Shown here: positions 1 to 8,683 of the stretch, piece after piece | How positions within the stretch are numbered: the first letter of the stretch is position 1 | How the letters are laid out: each line of letters starts with the position of its first letter | Assembly: GCA_003388555.1 (NCBI GenBank) | Contig: QQVD01000004.1 | Location: forward strand, 1 to 64,000 | Source: Acidobacteriota bacterium | GTDB taxonomy: Bacteria > Acidobacteriota > Thermoanaerobaculia > Multivoradales > Multivoraceae | Length of the DNA stretch: 64,000 bases | Direction of reading: 5' to 3' | Made by a program: the position numbers and the translations under genes | The notes under the pieces: generated by a model | What the model was told of the DNA's origin: nothing | The model's input: the letters and a program-made list of their open reading frames with translations, nothing else | The model's database searches: none

Positions 1-1652
1 TGGTCTCGTCGCTCGGCAAGTGCGTCGCGGCGGCTTCGGTCGGCGCCATCCTCGAGGCGCGCGGCTTCAAGGTCGCGATCATGAAGCTCGACCCGTACGT
101 CAACGTCGATCCCGGCACCATGTCGCCGTACCAGCACGGCGAGGTGTTCGTCACCGACGACGGTGCCGAGACCGACCTCGACCTCGGCCACTACGAGCGC
201 TTCACCCACGGCCTCACCAGCAAGCTGCACAACTACACCACCGGCAAGATCTACGAGTCGGTCATCAACAAGGAGCGGCGCGGCGACTACCTGGGCAACA
301 CGGTGCAGATCATCCCGCACGTCACCGACGAGATCAAAGACGCGATGAAGCGCATCGCCGACGGCGTCGACGTGGTGATCGTCGAGATCGGCGGCACCGT
401 CGGCGACATCGAGTCGCTACCGTTCCTGGAGGCGATCCGTCAGTTCCGGCTCGAGCTCGGGCGCACCAACGCGATCAACATCCACCTCACCCTGGTGCCC
501 TACATCGCCGCCGCCGACGAGCTGAAGACCAAGCCGACCCAGCATTCGGTGCGCGAGCTGCGCGAGATCGGCATCCAGCCCGACGTGCTCCTGTGCAGGG
601 TCGACCGGCCGATCCCCGAGGAGATGAAGCGCAAGATCGCGCTCTTCTGCAACGTCGACCGCGACGCGGTCATCGCGGCGCGCGACGTCGAGACGATCTA
701 CGAAGTGCCGCTGATGTTCTGCCGCGAGGGCCTCGACAACGCGTTGCTCAAGCTGCTCAACCTGCCGGAGCTCAAGCGCGACCTGTCGGGCCTGCAGGAG
801 CTGGTGGAGAAGATCAAGAACCCCACCGACAAGGTGCGCATCGGCATCGTCGGCAAGTACACCTCGATGCCCGACGCCTACAAGTCGCTCAACGAAGCGC
901 TGATGCACGGCGGCGTCGCCAACGACCTCGAGGTCGAGCTCGTCTACATCGACGCCGAGCGGATCGAGAACGGCAACTGGCCGTCCGAGGTGTTCGACGT
1001 GCACGGGATCCTGGTGCCGATCGGCTTCGGGGTACGCGGCACCGAGGGCAAGATCAGCGCCATCCGCTGGGCGCGCGAGAACCGGGTGCCGTTCTTCGGC
1101 ATCTGCCTCGGCATGCAGTGCATGGTCATCGAGTTCGCGCGCCACGTCTGCGGCATCGACGCCGCCACCAGCTCGGAGTTCGACGCCGAGACCAAGGAGC
1201 CGGTGATCTACAAGCTGCGCGATCTGCTCGGCGTCGAGGAGCTCGGCGGCACCATGCGCCTCGGCAGCTACCCGTGCGTGCTCCAGCCAGACACCCGCGC
1301 ACGCGAGATCTACGGCCAGCCGCTCATCCACGAGCGCCACCGCCACCGCTACGAGGTCAACCAGAAGTACCTGGGCCGGCTGCGCGAGGGTGGCCTGGTG
1401 ATCTCGGGGCTGAGCCCCGACGGCAAGTTCGTCGAGATGGTCGAGCTCAGCGACCACCCGTGGTACCTCGGCTGCCAGTTCCACCCCGAGTACAAGTCGA
1501 AGCTCACCGCTCCGCACCCGCTCTTCGTCTCCTACATCGCCGCCGCGCTGGAGGAGAAGAAGCGCCGCGTGGAGAAGGCGGAGAGCGCCGCCGAGGGCGA
1601 CCTCGACCCGGCCGCCGCGACGGCGATGGCCGCCGCCCAGGACACCAACTGA
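1..1652 (+). CDS. pyrG: CTP synthase (5' end outside window)
   Basis: Makes CTP from UTP, ATP and glutamine. The gene enters the window already open (first full codon at position 3) and about 549 residues are visible, so only some 15 N-terminal residues are missing. The synthetase domain shows [15 protein letters not shown] and [10 protein letters not shown]. The C-terminal glutaminase domain shows the nucleophile loop GICLGMQ and the FHPEYKS segment with its His and Glu. One oddity: the ATP loop reads SSLGKC where the family normally has SSLGKG. The stop is 14 bases before kdsA; pairing with kdsA makes sense because CMP-Kdo formation consumes CTP. Identification is certain. Confidence 0.97.
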   Translation, partial: VSSLGKCVAAASVGAILEARGFKVAIMKLDPYVNVDPGTMSPYQHGEVFVTDDGAETDLDLGHYERFTHGLTSKLHNYTTGKIYESVINKERRGDYLGNTVQIIPHVTDEIKDAMKRIADGVDVVIVEIGGTVGDIESLPFLEAIRQFRLELGRTNAINIHLTLVPYIAAADELKTKPTQHSVRELREIGIQPDVLLCRVDRPIPEEMKRKIALFCNVDRDAVIAARDVETIYEVPLMFCREGLDNALLKLLNLPELKRDLSGLQELVEKIKNPTDKVRIGIVGKYTSMPDAYKSLNEALMHGGVANDLEVELVYIDAERIENGNWPSEVFDVHGILVPIGFGVRGTEGKISAIRWARENRVPFFGICLGMQCMVIEFARHVCGIDAATSSEFDAETKEPVIYKLRDLLGVEELGGTMRLGSYPCVLQPDTRAREIYGQPLIHERHRHRYEVNQKYLGRLREGGLVISGLSPDGKFVEMVELSDHPWYLGCQFHPEYKSKLTAPHPLFVSYIAAALEEKKRRVEKAESAAEGDLDPAAATAMAAAQDTN

Positions 1653-1666
1653 GCCAGGTGCCCGTC

Positions 1667-2524
1667 GTGACCGTCACCGCCGCCCCGTTCGAGATCGCCA
1701 CCGGCATCGGCTTCGGCGACGGCGGCTTCCCGGTGATCGCCGGGCCGTGCGTCATCGAGGGCGAGCGCTGGCTGGTCGAGTGGGCCGGCGCGCTGCGCCA
1801 GCTGGCCCGCGAGTGCGGCACCGAGATCGTCTTCAAGTCGTCGTTCGACAAGGCCAACCGCAGCTCGCTCGGCAGCTTCCGCGGTCCCGGCCTCGAGCAG
1901 GGGCTCGCCGCGCTCGCCGCGGTCAAGCAGGCGCACGGTCTGCCGCTGCTCACCGACGTGCACGAGCCGTCGCAGTGCGCCGCCGCGGCCGAGGTCTGCG
2001 ACGTGCTGCAGATCCCCGCCTTCCTCTGCCGTCAGACCGATCTGCTGCTCGCCGCCGGCGAGACCGGGCGACCGGTGATGATCAAGAAGGGGCAGTTCGT
2101 CGCCCCCTCCGACATGCTGCGCGCGGTCGACAAGGTGCGCAGCACCGGCAACGAGCGGGTGGCGGTCACCGAGCGGGGCGTCAGCTTCGGCTACCACAAC
2201 CTGGTGGTCGACATGCGCAGCTTCTCGCTGCTGCACGAGGAGGGGGTGTTCGTGCTCTACGACGTCACCCACTCGCTGCAGCTCCCGGGCGCGCTCGGCC
2301 ACCAGACCGGCGGCGACCGCCGCTTCGCCCGCGCCCTGGCGCGCGGCGCGGTGGCGGCCGGGGCCGACGGCCTCTACCTCGAGACCCATCCGGACCCCAG
2401 CGCCGCCCGCTGCGACGACGCCACCCAGCTGCCGCCGGAGACGACCCGTCAGGTGCTCGCCGACGCGCTGGCGCTGCGGCGCCTGTTCGCCGCCGAGGGG
2501 CGGCCGGTCGAGGCCGGCCGGTGA
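1667..2524 (+). CDS. kdsA: 3-deoxy-8-phosphooctulonate (Kdo-8-P) synthase
   Basis: Condenses arabinose-5-phosphate with phosphoenolpyruvate to give Kdo-8-phosphate, the first committed Kdo step of LPS inner-core synthesis. The 285-residue product has the aldolase-like barrel motifs VIAGPCVIE, KSSFDKANRSS, KKGQFVAP and HPDPSAARCDD. The Cys in AGPC is the hallmark of the metal-dependent class; the metal-independent class has Asn there. The GTG at 1667 was chosen because an AGGTG stretch lies about 7 bases upstream; a GTG at 1658 is possible. The stop overlaps the kdsD start (GTGA), so the two are translationally coupled, and KdsD makes the KdsA substrate. Confidence 0.95.
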   Translation: MTVTAAPFEIATGIGFGDGGFPVIAGPCVIEGERWLVEWAGALRQLARECGTEIVFKSSFDKANRSSLGSFRGPGLEQGLAALAAVKQAHGLPLLTDVHEPSQCAAAAEVCDVLQIPAFLCRQTDLLLAAGETGRPVMIKKGQFVAPSDMLRAVDKVRSTGNERVAVTERGVSFGYHNLVVDMRSFSLLHEEGVFVLYDVTHSLQLPGALGHQTGGDRRFARALARGAVAAGADGLYLETHPDPSAARCDDATQLPPETTRQVLADALALRRLFAAEGRPVEAGR

Positions 2525-3597
2525 CCACCACCGACGGGCCCGCGACGACGAGCGGCGGTCCGGCGAGCGGCACCGGTGATTCCGGCGAGCCCGGTGAGTC
2601 CGTCGGGCCCGGGCGCCCCTCCCGTTACCGCCGCATCGCCGCCGAGGTGCTGCGCATCGAGGCGGCGGCGATCGAGGGCCTGCTCGACCAGCTCGACGAG
2701 CAGTTCGACCGCGCCGTCGAGGTCATCCGCTCGGCGCCCGGGCGGGTCGTCTGCACCGGCATGGGCAAGAGCGGCCACGTGATGAAGAAGGTCTCGGCGA
2801 CCCTCTCCTCGACCGGCTCGCCGTCGCTCTTCCTGCACCCGGCCGAGGCGATCCACGGCGACCTCGGCATGATCGTTCCCGGCGACGTTGTGCTCGCGGC
2901 GTCGTTCTCCGGCACCTCGACCGAGCTGCTCGACATCGTCGATGCGCTGCAGGGGCGCCAGGTGCCGATCATCGCCATCACCGGCGCCAGCAGCTCGCCG
3001 CTGGCGCGCGCCGCCACCGTGCACCTCGCGGCGCGCATCGACAAGGAGGCCTGCCCGCTGAACCTCGCGCCGACGGCGTCGACCACCGCCACCCTGGCGC
3101 TCGGCGACGCTCTGGCGATGGCCCTGCTCGAGGCGCGCGGCTTCACCTCGGAGGAGTTCGCCAGCTTCCATCCCGGCGGCCAGCTCGGCCGCGGCCTGCG
3201 GCGCCTCGAGCAGCTGATGCACCGCGGCGACGACCTGCCGAGGGTGCACCAGGGGCAGCCGCTGCGCGAGGCGATCTACGAGATGTCGCGCGGCCGGCTC
3301 GGCATCACCGCGGTGGTCGACGACGGCGGGCGTCTGGTCGGGGTGATCTCGGACGGCGACCTGCGCCGCATGCTCGAGCGTCCCGAGGCCGACCGCCCCG
3401 GGCTGCTGGCGCAGGCGGTGGAGAACTGCATGACCCGCAACCCGAAGTGGGTCGACCGCACCACCCGCGCCTCCGAGGCGCTCGAGCTCATGGAGCAGCA
3501 TCGGATCACCTCGCTCTTCGTGTGCGAGGAGGACGCCGGCCTGATCGGCGTGGTGCACATCCACGACCTCTGGGGCCTGCGCCGGGCCAGACGCTGA
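2521..3597 (+). CDS. kdsD: arabinose-5-phosphate isomerase (SIS plus two CBS domains)
   Basis: Interconverts ribulose-5-phosphate and arabinose-5-phosphate, feeding KdsA. The product is 358 residues: a Gly/Pro-rich tail of about 35 residues with no visible motif, a SIS domain (GMGKSGHVMKK, then FLHPAEAIHGDLGM and SFSGTSTELL) and a C-terminal CBS pair starting near LMHRGDDLPR. The start is a GTG overlapping the kdsA stop as GTGA. The N-terminal tail is longer than in enteric KdsD. The usual downstream partners kdsC and the lpt genes are absent; tatC lies on the opposite strand instead. Confidence 0.93.
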   Translation: MTTTDGPATTSGGPASGTGDSGEPGESVGPGRPSRYRRIAAEVLRIEAAAIEGLLDQLDEQFDRAVEVIRSAPGRVVCTGMGKSGHVMKKVSATLSSTGSPSLFLHPAEAIHGDLGMIVPGDVVLAASFSGTSTELLDIVDALQGRQVPIIAITGASSSPLARAATVHLAARIDKEACPLNLAPTASTTATLALGDALAMALLEARGFTSEEFASFHPGGQLGRGLRRLEQLMHRGDDLPRVHQGQPLREAIYEMSRGRLGITAVVDDGGRLVGVISDGDLRRMLERPEADRPGLLAQAVENCMTRNPKWVDRTTRASEALELMEQHRITSLFVCEEDAGLIGVVHIHDLWGLRRARR

Positions 3598-3682
3598 GTC
3601 GGTCGGCGCGATGCGCCCGCCCGACGCGACTGTCCCGCGGCCGGCGCTATCGAGCCGCAGAACCCGCACCGCGGTCCGCGAC

Positions 3683-4567
3683 TCAGTCGCCGCGTCGACG
3701 GCCGCGACGCCAGTCGGCGAGCGCCGCGGCGCCGACACCCAGCAGGTAGAGCACGATCGTCGGCAGCGCCACCACCATCAGGTTCACCACGTCCGGCGTC
3801 GGCGTGATGACCGCCGAGACGACGAAGATCAGCAGCACCGCCCAGCGGAAGTGGCGGATCAGGAACGCCGGCGTCACCACCCCGAGCTGAGCCAGCATGA
3901 AGATCAGGATCGGCAGCTGGAACATGACGCCGAGACCGAGCAGCACGTTGGTCAGCAGGCCGAGGTAGGTGTCGACGGTGATCACCGCCTCGAACTCGCC
4001 GCCGAGATTGATCAGGAAGCGGGCCGCGAAGGGAAAGGCGACCAGATAGCCGAACAGCCCGCCGGCGAGGAAGAAGCTCGAGCCGAAGACGATGAACGGT
4101 GCGGCGTAGCGCTTCTCGCGCCGGTACAGGCCCGGTGCGATGAACTTCCACACCTGGTAGAGGATGAACGGCGACACCAGGAAGATGCTGGCGAGCAGCG
4201 CCACCTTGACGTAGAGCACGAAGGGGTCGGTGATCTTGAGGAACGACAGCTTCTCGACCAGCGGCTCGAACACCACCGCGCGCGGCAAATCGGGCAGGAA
4301 GGGCACCGGCGGCAGCGGGATGGTGCCGCCGGTGATCGGCATCGACAGGGCGCGGTAGATCGGCTTGGCGAAGGCGAAGCAGACCATGAAGCCGACGAAC
4401 ATCGCGACGATGCTCGCCAGCAGCCGGCGCCGCAGCTCCTCGAGATGCTCGAGCAGGGTCATGCGCTCGAGCTCCTCGGGCTGCTCGGGCTGCTCAGGCT
4501 CCGCACCGCCGCGCTCGAGCCGGGGCTGCCCGGAACCGCCACCGAGGCTCGCCTGATCGCTGGCCAA
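3683..4567 (-). CDS. tatC: Sec-independent translocase subunit TatC
   Basis: Multi-spanning receptor core of the twin-arginine translocon in the inner membrane. The family signature LLEHLEELRRRL is followed by six hydrophobic segments, with FxxPLVEKL, YQVWKFIAPGLY and the ITPTPDVVN loop before the last helices. The longest reading starts at TTG 4567 with AGGGG six bases upstream, 15 bases after tatA, and adds 35 polar residues. An ATG at 4462 (MTLLEH...) would give the canonical N-terminus and also has a GAGGAG upstream, so the true start is open. Convergent with kdsD; no terminator seen in the 85-base gap. Confidence 0.95.
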   Translation of the reverse strand: MASDQASLGGGSGQPRLERGGAEPEQPEQPEELERMTLLEHLEELRRRLLASIVAMFVGFMVCFAFAKPIYRALSMPITGGTIPLPPVPFLPDLPRAVVFEPLVEKLSFLKITDPFVLYVKVALLASIFLVSPFILYQVWKFIAPGLYRREKRYAAPFIVFGSSFFLAGGLFGYLVAFPFAARFLINLGGEFEAVITVDTYLGLLTNVLLGLGVMFQLPILIFMLAQLGVVTPAFLIRHFRWAVLLIFVVSAVITPTPDVVNLMVVALPTIVLYLLGVGAAALADWRRGRRRGD

Positions 4568-4582
4568 CGAAGTCCCCTGGGC

Positions 4583-4966
4583 TCAGTCGGCCGCTCGCGC
4601 GGCGGCGCCGGTGGCGGCTCCCGGCTCGCTCCCGGCGTCGTCTCCGGGGCCTCCCGAGGCTCCCGGCGTCACCTCGGACGCCCCGCCGCCGGAGCCCCGG
4701 GCGACCGCCGGAGAGCCGCTCTCGGACCCGGTGGCGCTTCCCTGCCGCGTCTCGCCGACCGGCAGCCCACGCGTCTTCTGGCGCGTCGAGTCGTCGACTT
4801 CCACCTCGTAGTCGAGGGTGCGCTTGAGGTCGGTGGTGGCGCGGCGGAACTCGCCCATCGCCTTGCCCAGGGTGCGGCCGATCTCGGGCAGCCTCTTGGG
4901 CCCGAAGATGAGCAGCGCCACCGCCATGAGCAGCAGGATCTCCTGCATGCCGAGAGTCCCGAACAT
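4583..4966 (-). CDS. tatA: TatA/TatB-type translocase subunit
   Basis: Single-span pore or adaptor subunit of the Tat translocon. The 127-residue product opens with MFGTLGMQEILLLMAVALL, then the hinge motif FGPKRLPEIGRTLGKAMGEF and an amphipathic helix. The rest (from about residue 55) is a low-complexity Gly/Ser/Ala tail. Only one tatA/tatB-type gene is present here, so it could serve both roles. It precedes tatC by 15 bases. The ATG sits six bases after a TAGGAT hexamer, suggesting a very short or absent leader. Confidence 0.93.
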   Translation of the reverse strand: MFGTLGMQEILLLMAVALLIFGPKRLPEIGRTLGKAMGEFRRATTDLKRTLDYEVEVDDSTRQKTRGLPVGETRQGSATGSESGSPAVARGSGGGASEVTPGASGGPGDDAGSEPGAATGAAARAAD

Positions 4967-4972
4967 CCGCCT

Positions 4973-4978
4973 ATCCTA
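4973..4978 (-). promoter_or_regulatory. possible -10 element of tatA
   Basis: TAGGAT on the minus strand ends six bases before the tatA ATG. No convincing -35 hexamer is seen at 16-18 bases. If it is used, the transcript would be leaderless or nearly so. Single hexamers occur by chance, so this rests on the same arrangement at other first genes in the window. Confidence 0.4.
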
Positions 4979-5256
4979 GCCGCCCGGCCAGTCGATGAGC
5001 CACCGGCTGCGACCGCGGACGCAGGCCGCCCGACGGGCGGCTCCGTGGTCTCGCCATGGGGTCGTGGGCGACCCTGGCGGAGGGTCGCCGACCGGCCTCT
5101 CGCCCGGCGCCGGGAGCGGGGGCCGGAGCCCCCGTCGACGGGGTGCGGGAATCGGCGGCCCGATCGTCTCCGTTGCTGCAGCAGTCAGCCGCCCGCCCTG
5201 TTGGCGGTTCGTCACATGTCGCATCCGGTGGGCCGCGTCCCACCGGGCTTTCGGGC

Positions 5257-5262
5257 TACACT
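5257..5262 (+). promoter_or_regulatory. possible -10 element of the S41 peptidase gene
   Basis: TACACT lies nine bases before the ATG at 5272, which places a predicted start of transcription within about three bases of the start codon. No good -35 and no Shine-Dalgarno sequence are visible. Confidence 0.4.
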
Positions 5263-5271
5263 CGACAGACC

Positions 5272-6897
5272 ATGAAGAAATCCTGGCGTACCGTCGCGCT
5301 CACCGTCTTCGCGCTCACCGTGCTGGTCGGCTCGTGGGCCGGCGACGACCTGATGGCTCTCAACGACGAGGTGCAGAGCAACGTGCGCCTCTACACCGAG
5401 CTGATCGAGGTCGCCCATGCCAACTACGGCGAGGAGATCGCCTACCGCGACCTGGTCTACGCCTCGATCCAGGGCATGCTGCGCTCACTGGATCCGCACA
5501 CCAGCTTCCTCTCGCGCGAGGCCTACGAGTCGATGCGCGACAAGCAGCAGAGCCACTTCTACGGGCTCGGGATCTTCGTCGGGCAGCGCAACGGGCAGCT
5601 CACCGTGATCACCCCGATCCCCGGCACCCCGGCGGCCGAGAAGGGCATGCAGACCGGCGACATCATCTCGGCGATCGACGGCGAGCCGACCGAGGAGCTC
5701 AGCGTCGACGAGGCGATCCGCAAGCTCAAGGGCCCCAAGGGCACCGAGGTCACCGTGACCCTGCTGCGCCCCGGCCTCGACGAGCCGATCGATCTGGTGA
5801 TCCAGCGCGCCGAGATCCCCCAGAACACGGTGCAGTACGCCTACATGATGACCGACGAGGTCGGCTACCTGAACATCCGCGACTTCTCGCGCTCCACCGG
5901 CAGCGAGGTGGCGCGGTCGCTGCAATCGCTCAAGGACCAGGGCCTGCAGAAGCTGATCCTCGACCTGCGCTTCAACGGCGGCGGCCTGCTCGACCAGGCG
6001 ATCCAGGTCGCCGACCAGCTGGTGCCGGGCAAGTCCAAGATCGTCGAGACGAAGGGTCGCATCCCGAGCTCGTTCGAGTCGTACTTCTCGACCGGTACCT
6101 ACCAGGCGCTGGACATGCCTCTGATCGTGCTGGTCAACGGCGGCAGCGCGTCGGCTTCGGAGATCCTCGCCGGCGCGGTGCAGGACCACGACGTCGGCCT
6201 CGTCGTCGGTTCGCCCACCTGGGGCAAGGGTCTGGTGCAGACCGTCTACTCGCTGTCGCAGGGCGCCGGCCTGGCGCTGACCACGGCGCGCTACTACACG
6301 CCCTCCGGCCGGCTCATCCAGCGCGACTACAGCTCGTACTGGGACTACTACACCGGCTACGACGAGAACGGTGGCGAGCCGGGGAACGACGACGAGGACG
6401 TCGAGGTCTTCACCACCGATCTCGGCCGCAAGGTGTTCGGCGGCGGCGGCATCACGCCCGACCACAAGGTCGAGGCCGACGAGCTGGCCCCCTTCCTGCA
6501 GAAAGTCTTGGCGCGCAGCGGCTTCTTCACCTTCATCGTCGAGTACGGCGCCGGACGCGACATCACCGAGTCGTGGCAGCCCGACGAGCAGACCCTGCAG
6601 GCGTTCGGCGAGTTCCTCGTGCGCGAGGAGTTCGGCGACCAGGACGAGGTCGCCGAGGCACTCGCCGACCCCGATGTGGTCGACTACGCCCGCCACCGCA
6701 TGCGCTTCGAGATGTTCAACGGCCGCTTCGGCCTCGAGGCCGGCCACCGTGCCCTCGCCGTGGCCGACAACCAGATCCAGGCCGCGCTCGCCCTTTTCGA
6801 CGAAGCCGCGGCGCTGCTCGAACAGCGCCGCGCCTGGAAGCAGGACGAGAGCGGCGGCGAAGGCGCCGAGCACGACCGCGTCGCCGCGTTGCGCTAG
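5272..6897 (+). CDS. ctpA: S41 family C-terminal processing peptidase with PDZ domain
   Basis: Exported serine protease of the Tsp/CtpA family, which trims or degrades envelope proteins from the C-terminus. The 541-residue product begins with MKKSWR and a hydrophobic segment (about residues 8-23) that acts as signal peptide or anchor. A PDZ domain follows (YGLGIFVGQ to GDIISAIDGEP, about 95-165). The peptidase core has LRFNGGGLLDQA, the nucleophile motif GGSASASEILAGAV and the general-base Lys in SPTWGKGLVQT. A C-terminal region of about 150 residues (from FGGGGITPDHKVE) is typical of the long CtpA group. The ATG at 5272 fits the signal sequence; readings extending upstream lack one. Confidence 0.93.
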   Translation: MKKSWRTVALTVFALTVLVGSWAGDDLMALNDEVQSNVRLYTELIEVAHANYGEEIAYRDLVYASIQGMLRSLDPHTSFLSREAYESMRDKQQSHFYGLGIFVGQRNGQLTVITPIPGTPAAEKGMQTGDIISAIDGEPTEELSVDEAIRKLKGPKGTEVTVTLLRPGLDEPIDLVIQRAEIPQNTVQYAYMMTDEVGYLNIRDFSRSTGSEVARSLQSLKDQGLQKLILDLRFNGGGLLDQAIQVADQLVPGKSKIVETKGRIPSSFESYFSTGTYQALDMPLIVLVNGGSASASEILAGAVQDHDVGLVVGSPTWGKGLVQTVYSLSQGAGLALTTARYYTPSGRLIQRDYSSYWDYYTGYDENGGEPGNDDEDVEVFTTDLGRKVFGGGGITPDHKVEADELAPFLQKVLARSGFFTFIVEYGAGRDITESWQPDEQTLQAFGEFLVREEFGDQDEVAEALADPDVVDYARHRMRFEMFNGRFGLEAGHRALAVADNQIQAALALFDEAAALLEQRRAWKQDESGGEGAEHDRVAALR

Positions 6898-6906
6898 CTG
6901 GCGGAA

Positions 6907-6974
6907 GGGGTCGGGGGTTGGGGGTCAGGGGTTAGGGATCGGGGGTTAGGGGTTAGGGACTAGGGGTTGGGGTC
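6907..6974 (+). repeat. G-rich degenerate array 1
   Basis: Begins ten bases after the S41 peptidase stop. Units resemble GGGGTTAGGGA, GGGGGTCA and GGGGGTTG, with at least eight runs of three or more G on the plus (coding) strand. The many closely spaced G runs could fold into a G-quadruplex in DNA or in the 3' end of the transcript. Confidence 0.8.
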
Positions 6975-7073
6975 GCAGCGATCCACCTCGACAGGGCCGC
7001 AACCCAGCAACCGGAACGCCCCGCCACTACCTGTTCGAGAACACCGACCCGGCCGGAAGCGCGCCCCTCCGCC

Positions 7074-7111
7074 TCCTCCCCCTTCAGGGGGAGGACCGAG
7101 GTGGGGGTGTC
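7074..7111 (+). repeat. hairpin plus left copy of a 26-bp inverted repeat
   Basis: A nine-base stem (TCCTCCCCC with GGGGGAGGA, loop TTCA) spans 7074-7095. The 26 bases at 7086-7111 recur inverted at 7305-7330 with 22 of 26 positions identical. Confidence 0.75.
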
Positions 7112-7304
7112 TCGTCGAGCGATTCCTTCTCAGGGCAAGGCAGGGTTTGCTGCGTTCTCAGTCCTCGTCCTCGTCGTGGGTCGAGGCGGCGATGAGCTCG
7201 CGTCGTAGCGCTGAGCAGCCGTGGTCGTTCCGATCTCGATCTTTGGATCGATGCACCACCAGACGAGCGAGCCCGGCTCTCGGTGCCGCGGAATGGCTGA
7301 CTGG

Positions 7305-7342
7305 GACAACCCCACCCCGGCCCTCCCCTTGAAAGGGGAGGG
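7305..7342 (-). repeat. right copy of the inverted repeat plus perfect hairpin
   Basis: Positions 7305-7330 are the inverted partner of 7086-7111. They run into a perfect ten-base palindromic stem (CCCTCCCCTT, GA loop, AAGGGGAGGG) at 7321-7342. A weaker stem of the same type (CTCTCC with GGAGAG) follows at 7355-7374. Confidence 0.75.
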
Positions 7343-7478
7343 AGCTACTTCCGACTCTCCACCTTCAGGGAGAGGGCTTAGGGAAGGCCCGTCATCCGGC
7401 TCGTCGCATCGAAGCGACGCTTTCGTCCGCCCAGCATTCCGGCGCTCGTCTCGACGCACCGGGGCGAGACGGCTCCGA

Positions 7479-7600
7479 CCCCGGGTCCCCGGTCTCTGGT
7501 CCCCGGTCCCTGGCCCCCGGTCCCTGGCCCCCGGTCCCTGGCCCCCAACCCCTGACCCCTGACCCCTGACCCCTGACCCCCAACCCCCAAACCCAAACCC
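7479..7600 (-). repeat. G-rich degenerate array 2
   Basis: Lies immediately downstream of the site-2 protease stop and is G-rich on that gene's coding strand. It has four tandem GGGGTCA units followed by repeats of the type GGGGGCCAGGGACC. It mirrors array 1 in position and polarity relative to the neighbouring gene. Confidence 0.8.
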
Positions 7601-8683
7601 CTACAGCCGGCGGATCACCTCGATCCACTGGCTCAGCTTCTCGGCGGTGAGCATGCCGACGAGACCCTCGGAGTCGGCGACCACGAGGGCGGCATGGGGC
7701 TCGCCGTGCAGGCGGCGCAGAGCCTCCTCGAGCGGCATGTCGATCGCCGCCGGCTCGACGTCGCGCGCCATCGCCTCGAGCACCGCCGCATCGGGGCCGT
7801 GCTCTACCAGGCCGCGGAGCAGGGCGTTGCGGTCGAGCAGGCCGGCGAGCCGGCCCCAGGCGTCGACGACGGGGAAGTCGCGCTGGCTGCCGGCGAGGAA
7901 GAGCCGGGTGGCGTACTCGAGCGAGTCCTGCGGCGCCAGCGTGCCGACCCGCACCATCATCGCCTCGCCGACGGTGCGCCCGCGCACCAGCGAGCGGGTG
8001 CGGTTGAACGCCGCCTCCTGGCCAGCGCCGAAGAACACGAACAGCGCGATCAGCAGCAGAACCAGGTTCTGGCCCGGCCCGAAGATCGCCAGCAGCGCCA
8101 GCAGCGCGGCGATCATCTGGCCGAGGAGAGCCGCGAAACGGGTCGCCTCGTCGTCGCCGACCATCAGGCTCAGCAGCGAGCGCAGGATGCGACCGCCGTC
8201 CATCGGAAAGGCCGGCAGCAGGTTGAAGGCGAACAGCGCCAGGTTGGAGAGCAGCAGCAGGCCGTAGAGCGCCGCCGGCCCTTCCTGGATGGTGGGATCG
8301 AGCGGCAGATCGAGGCCGAGACCGACGACCAGCAGCAGAGCGGCCAGCGCCAGGTTCACCAGCGGCCCGGCGATCGCGATCATCAGCTCGGCGACGCCCG
8401 ACGGCATGCGGTCCAGCCGCGCCAGGCCGCCGATCGGGGTGAGCACGATCTCCTCGGTCTGCACGCCGTAGCGACGGGCCATGAGCGCGTGGCCGAGCTC
8501 GTGCAGCACCACGCAGGCGAAGATCAGGCCCAGGTACAGCACCGCGAACCAGGCCGGCTGACCGGAGCTGGCGCCCCACAGGCCGACCAGCAGCACCAGC
8601 AGCAGGAAGGAGAAGTGCACCCGGACCGGGATGCCGGAGATCACTCCCAGCTGTAGCGTCCCCGACCGGCGCGGCGCCCTCAA
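7601..8683 (-). CDS. site-2 protease (M50) with CBS domains
   Basis: Intramembrane zinc metalloprotease of the S2P family, subgroup with a C-terminal CBS pair. The 360-residue product has a membrane region with the zinc motif HELGHAL (in VVLHELGHAL, about residue 70) and the second motif NLLPAFPMDGGR (about 160), further hydrophobic helices, then CBS repeats (about 235-360). Substrate unknown; relatives release regulators or clear signal peptides. The start is read as TTG at 8683, overlapping the aminotransferase stop as TTGA, which gives the usual short N-terminus before the first helix. An internal GTG (ISGIPV...) is the alternative. Confidence 0.88.
   Translation of the reverse strand: MRAPRRSGTLQLGVISGIPVRVHFSFLLLVLLVGLWGASSGQPAWFAVLYLGLIFACVVLHELGHALMARRYGVQTEEIVLTPIGGLARLDRMPSGVAELMIAIAGPLVNLALAALLLVVGLGLDLPLDPTIQEGPAALYGLLLLSNLALFAFNLLPAFPMDGGRILRSLLSLMVGDDEATRFAALLGQMIAALLALLAIFGPGQNLVLLLIALFVFFGAGQEAAFNRTRSLVRGRTVGEAMMVRVGTLAPQDSLEYATRLFLAGSQRDFPVVDAWGRLAGLLDRNALLRGLVEHGPDAAVLEAMARDVEPAAIDMPLEEALRRLHGEPHAALVVADSEGLVGMLTAEKLSQWIEVIRRL

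Larger units (their letters stand above)
6898..7600. repeat. non-coding repeat block between convergent genes
   Basis: No gene is supported in this 703-base gap between the ends of the S41 peptidase and the site-2 protease. It contains a G-rich array at each end (each G-rich on the coding strand of the adjacent gene), an internal 26-bp inverted repeat with hairpins, and a core of about 190 bases. A minus-strand reading of 109 codons (7130-7459) translates the hairpins as low-complexity protein and is not a credible gene. The block looks like an interspersed palindromic element. Confidence 0.75.

Noticed and set aside
20-1657. N-terminal extension of kdsA through pyrG
   Set aside because: The upstream part is an out-of-frame, Arg-rich reading of pyrG; kdsA homologues start at about 1667.
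6907-6974. G-rich array as a CRISPR or telomere-like end
   Set aside because: Units are short and degenerate with no unique spacers, and the site is internal to the sequence.
7130-7459. 109-codon reading on the minus strand in the repeat block
   Set aside because: Its translation is made of the hairpins and inverted repeats (runs like SPLPEGGES), with no start signal or domain.
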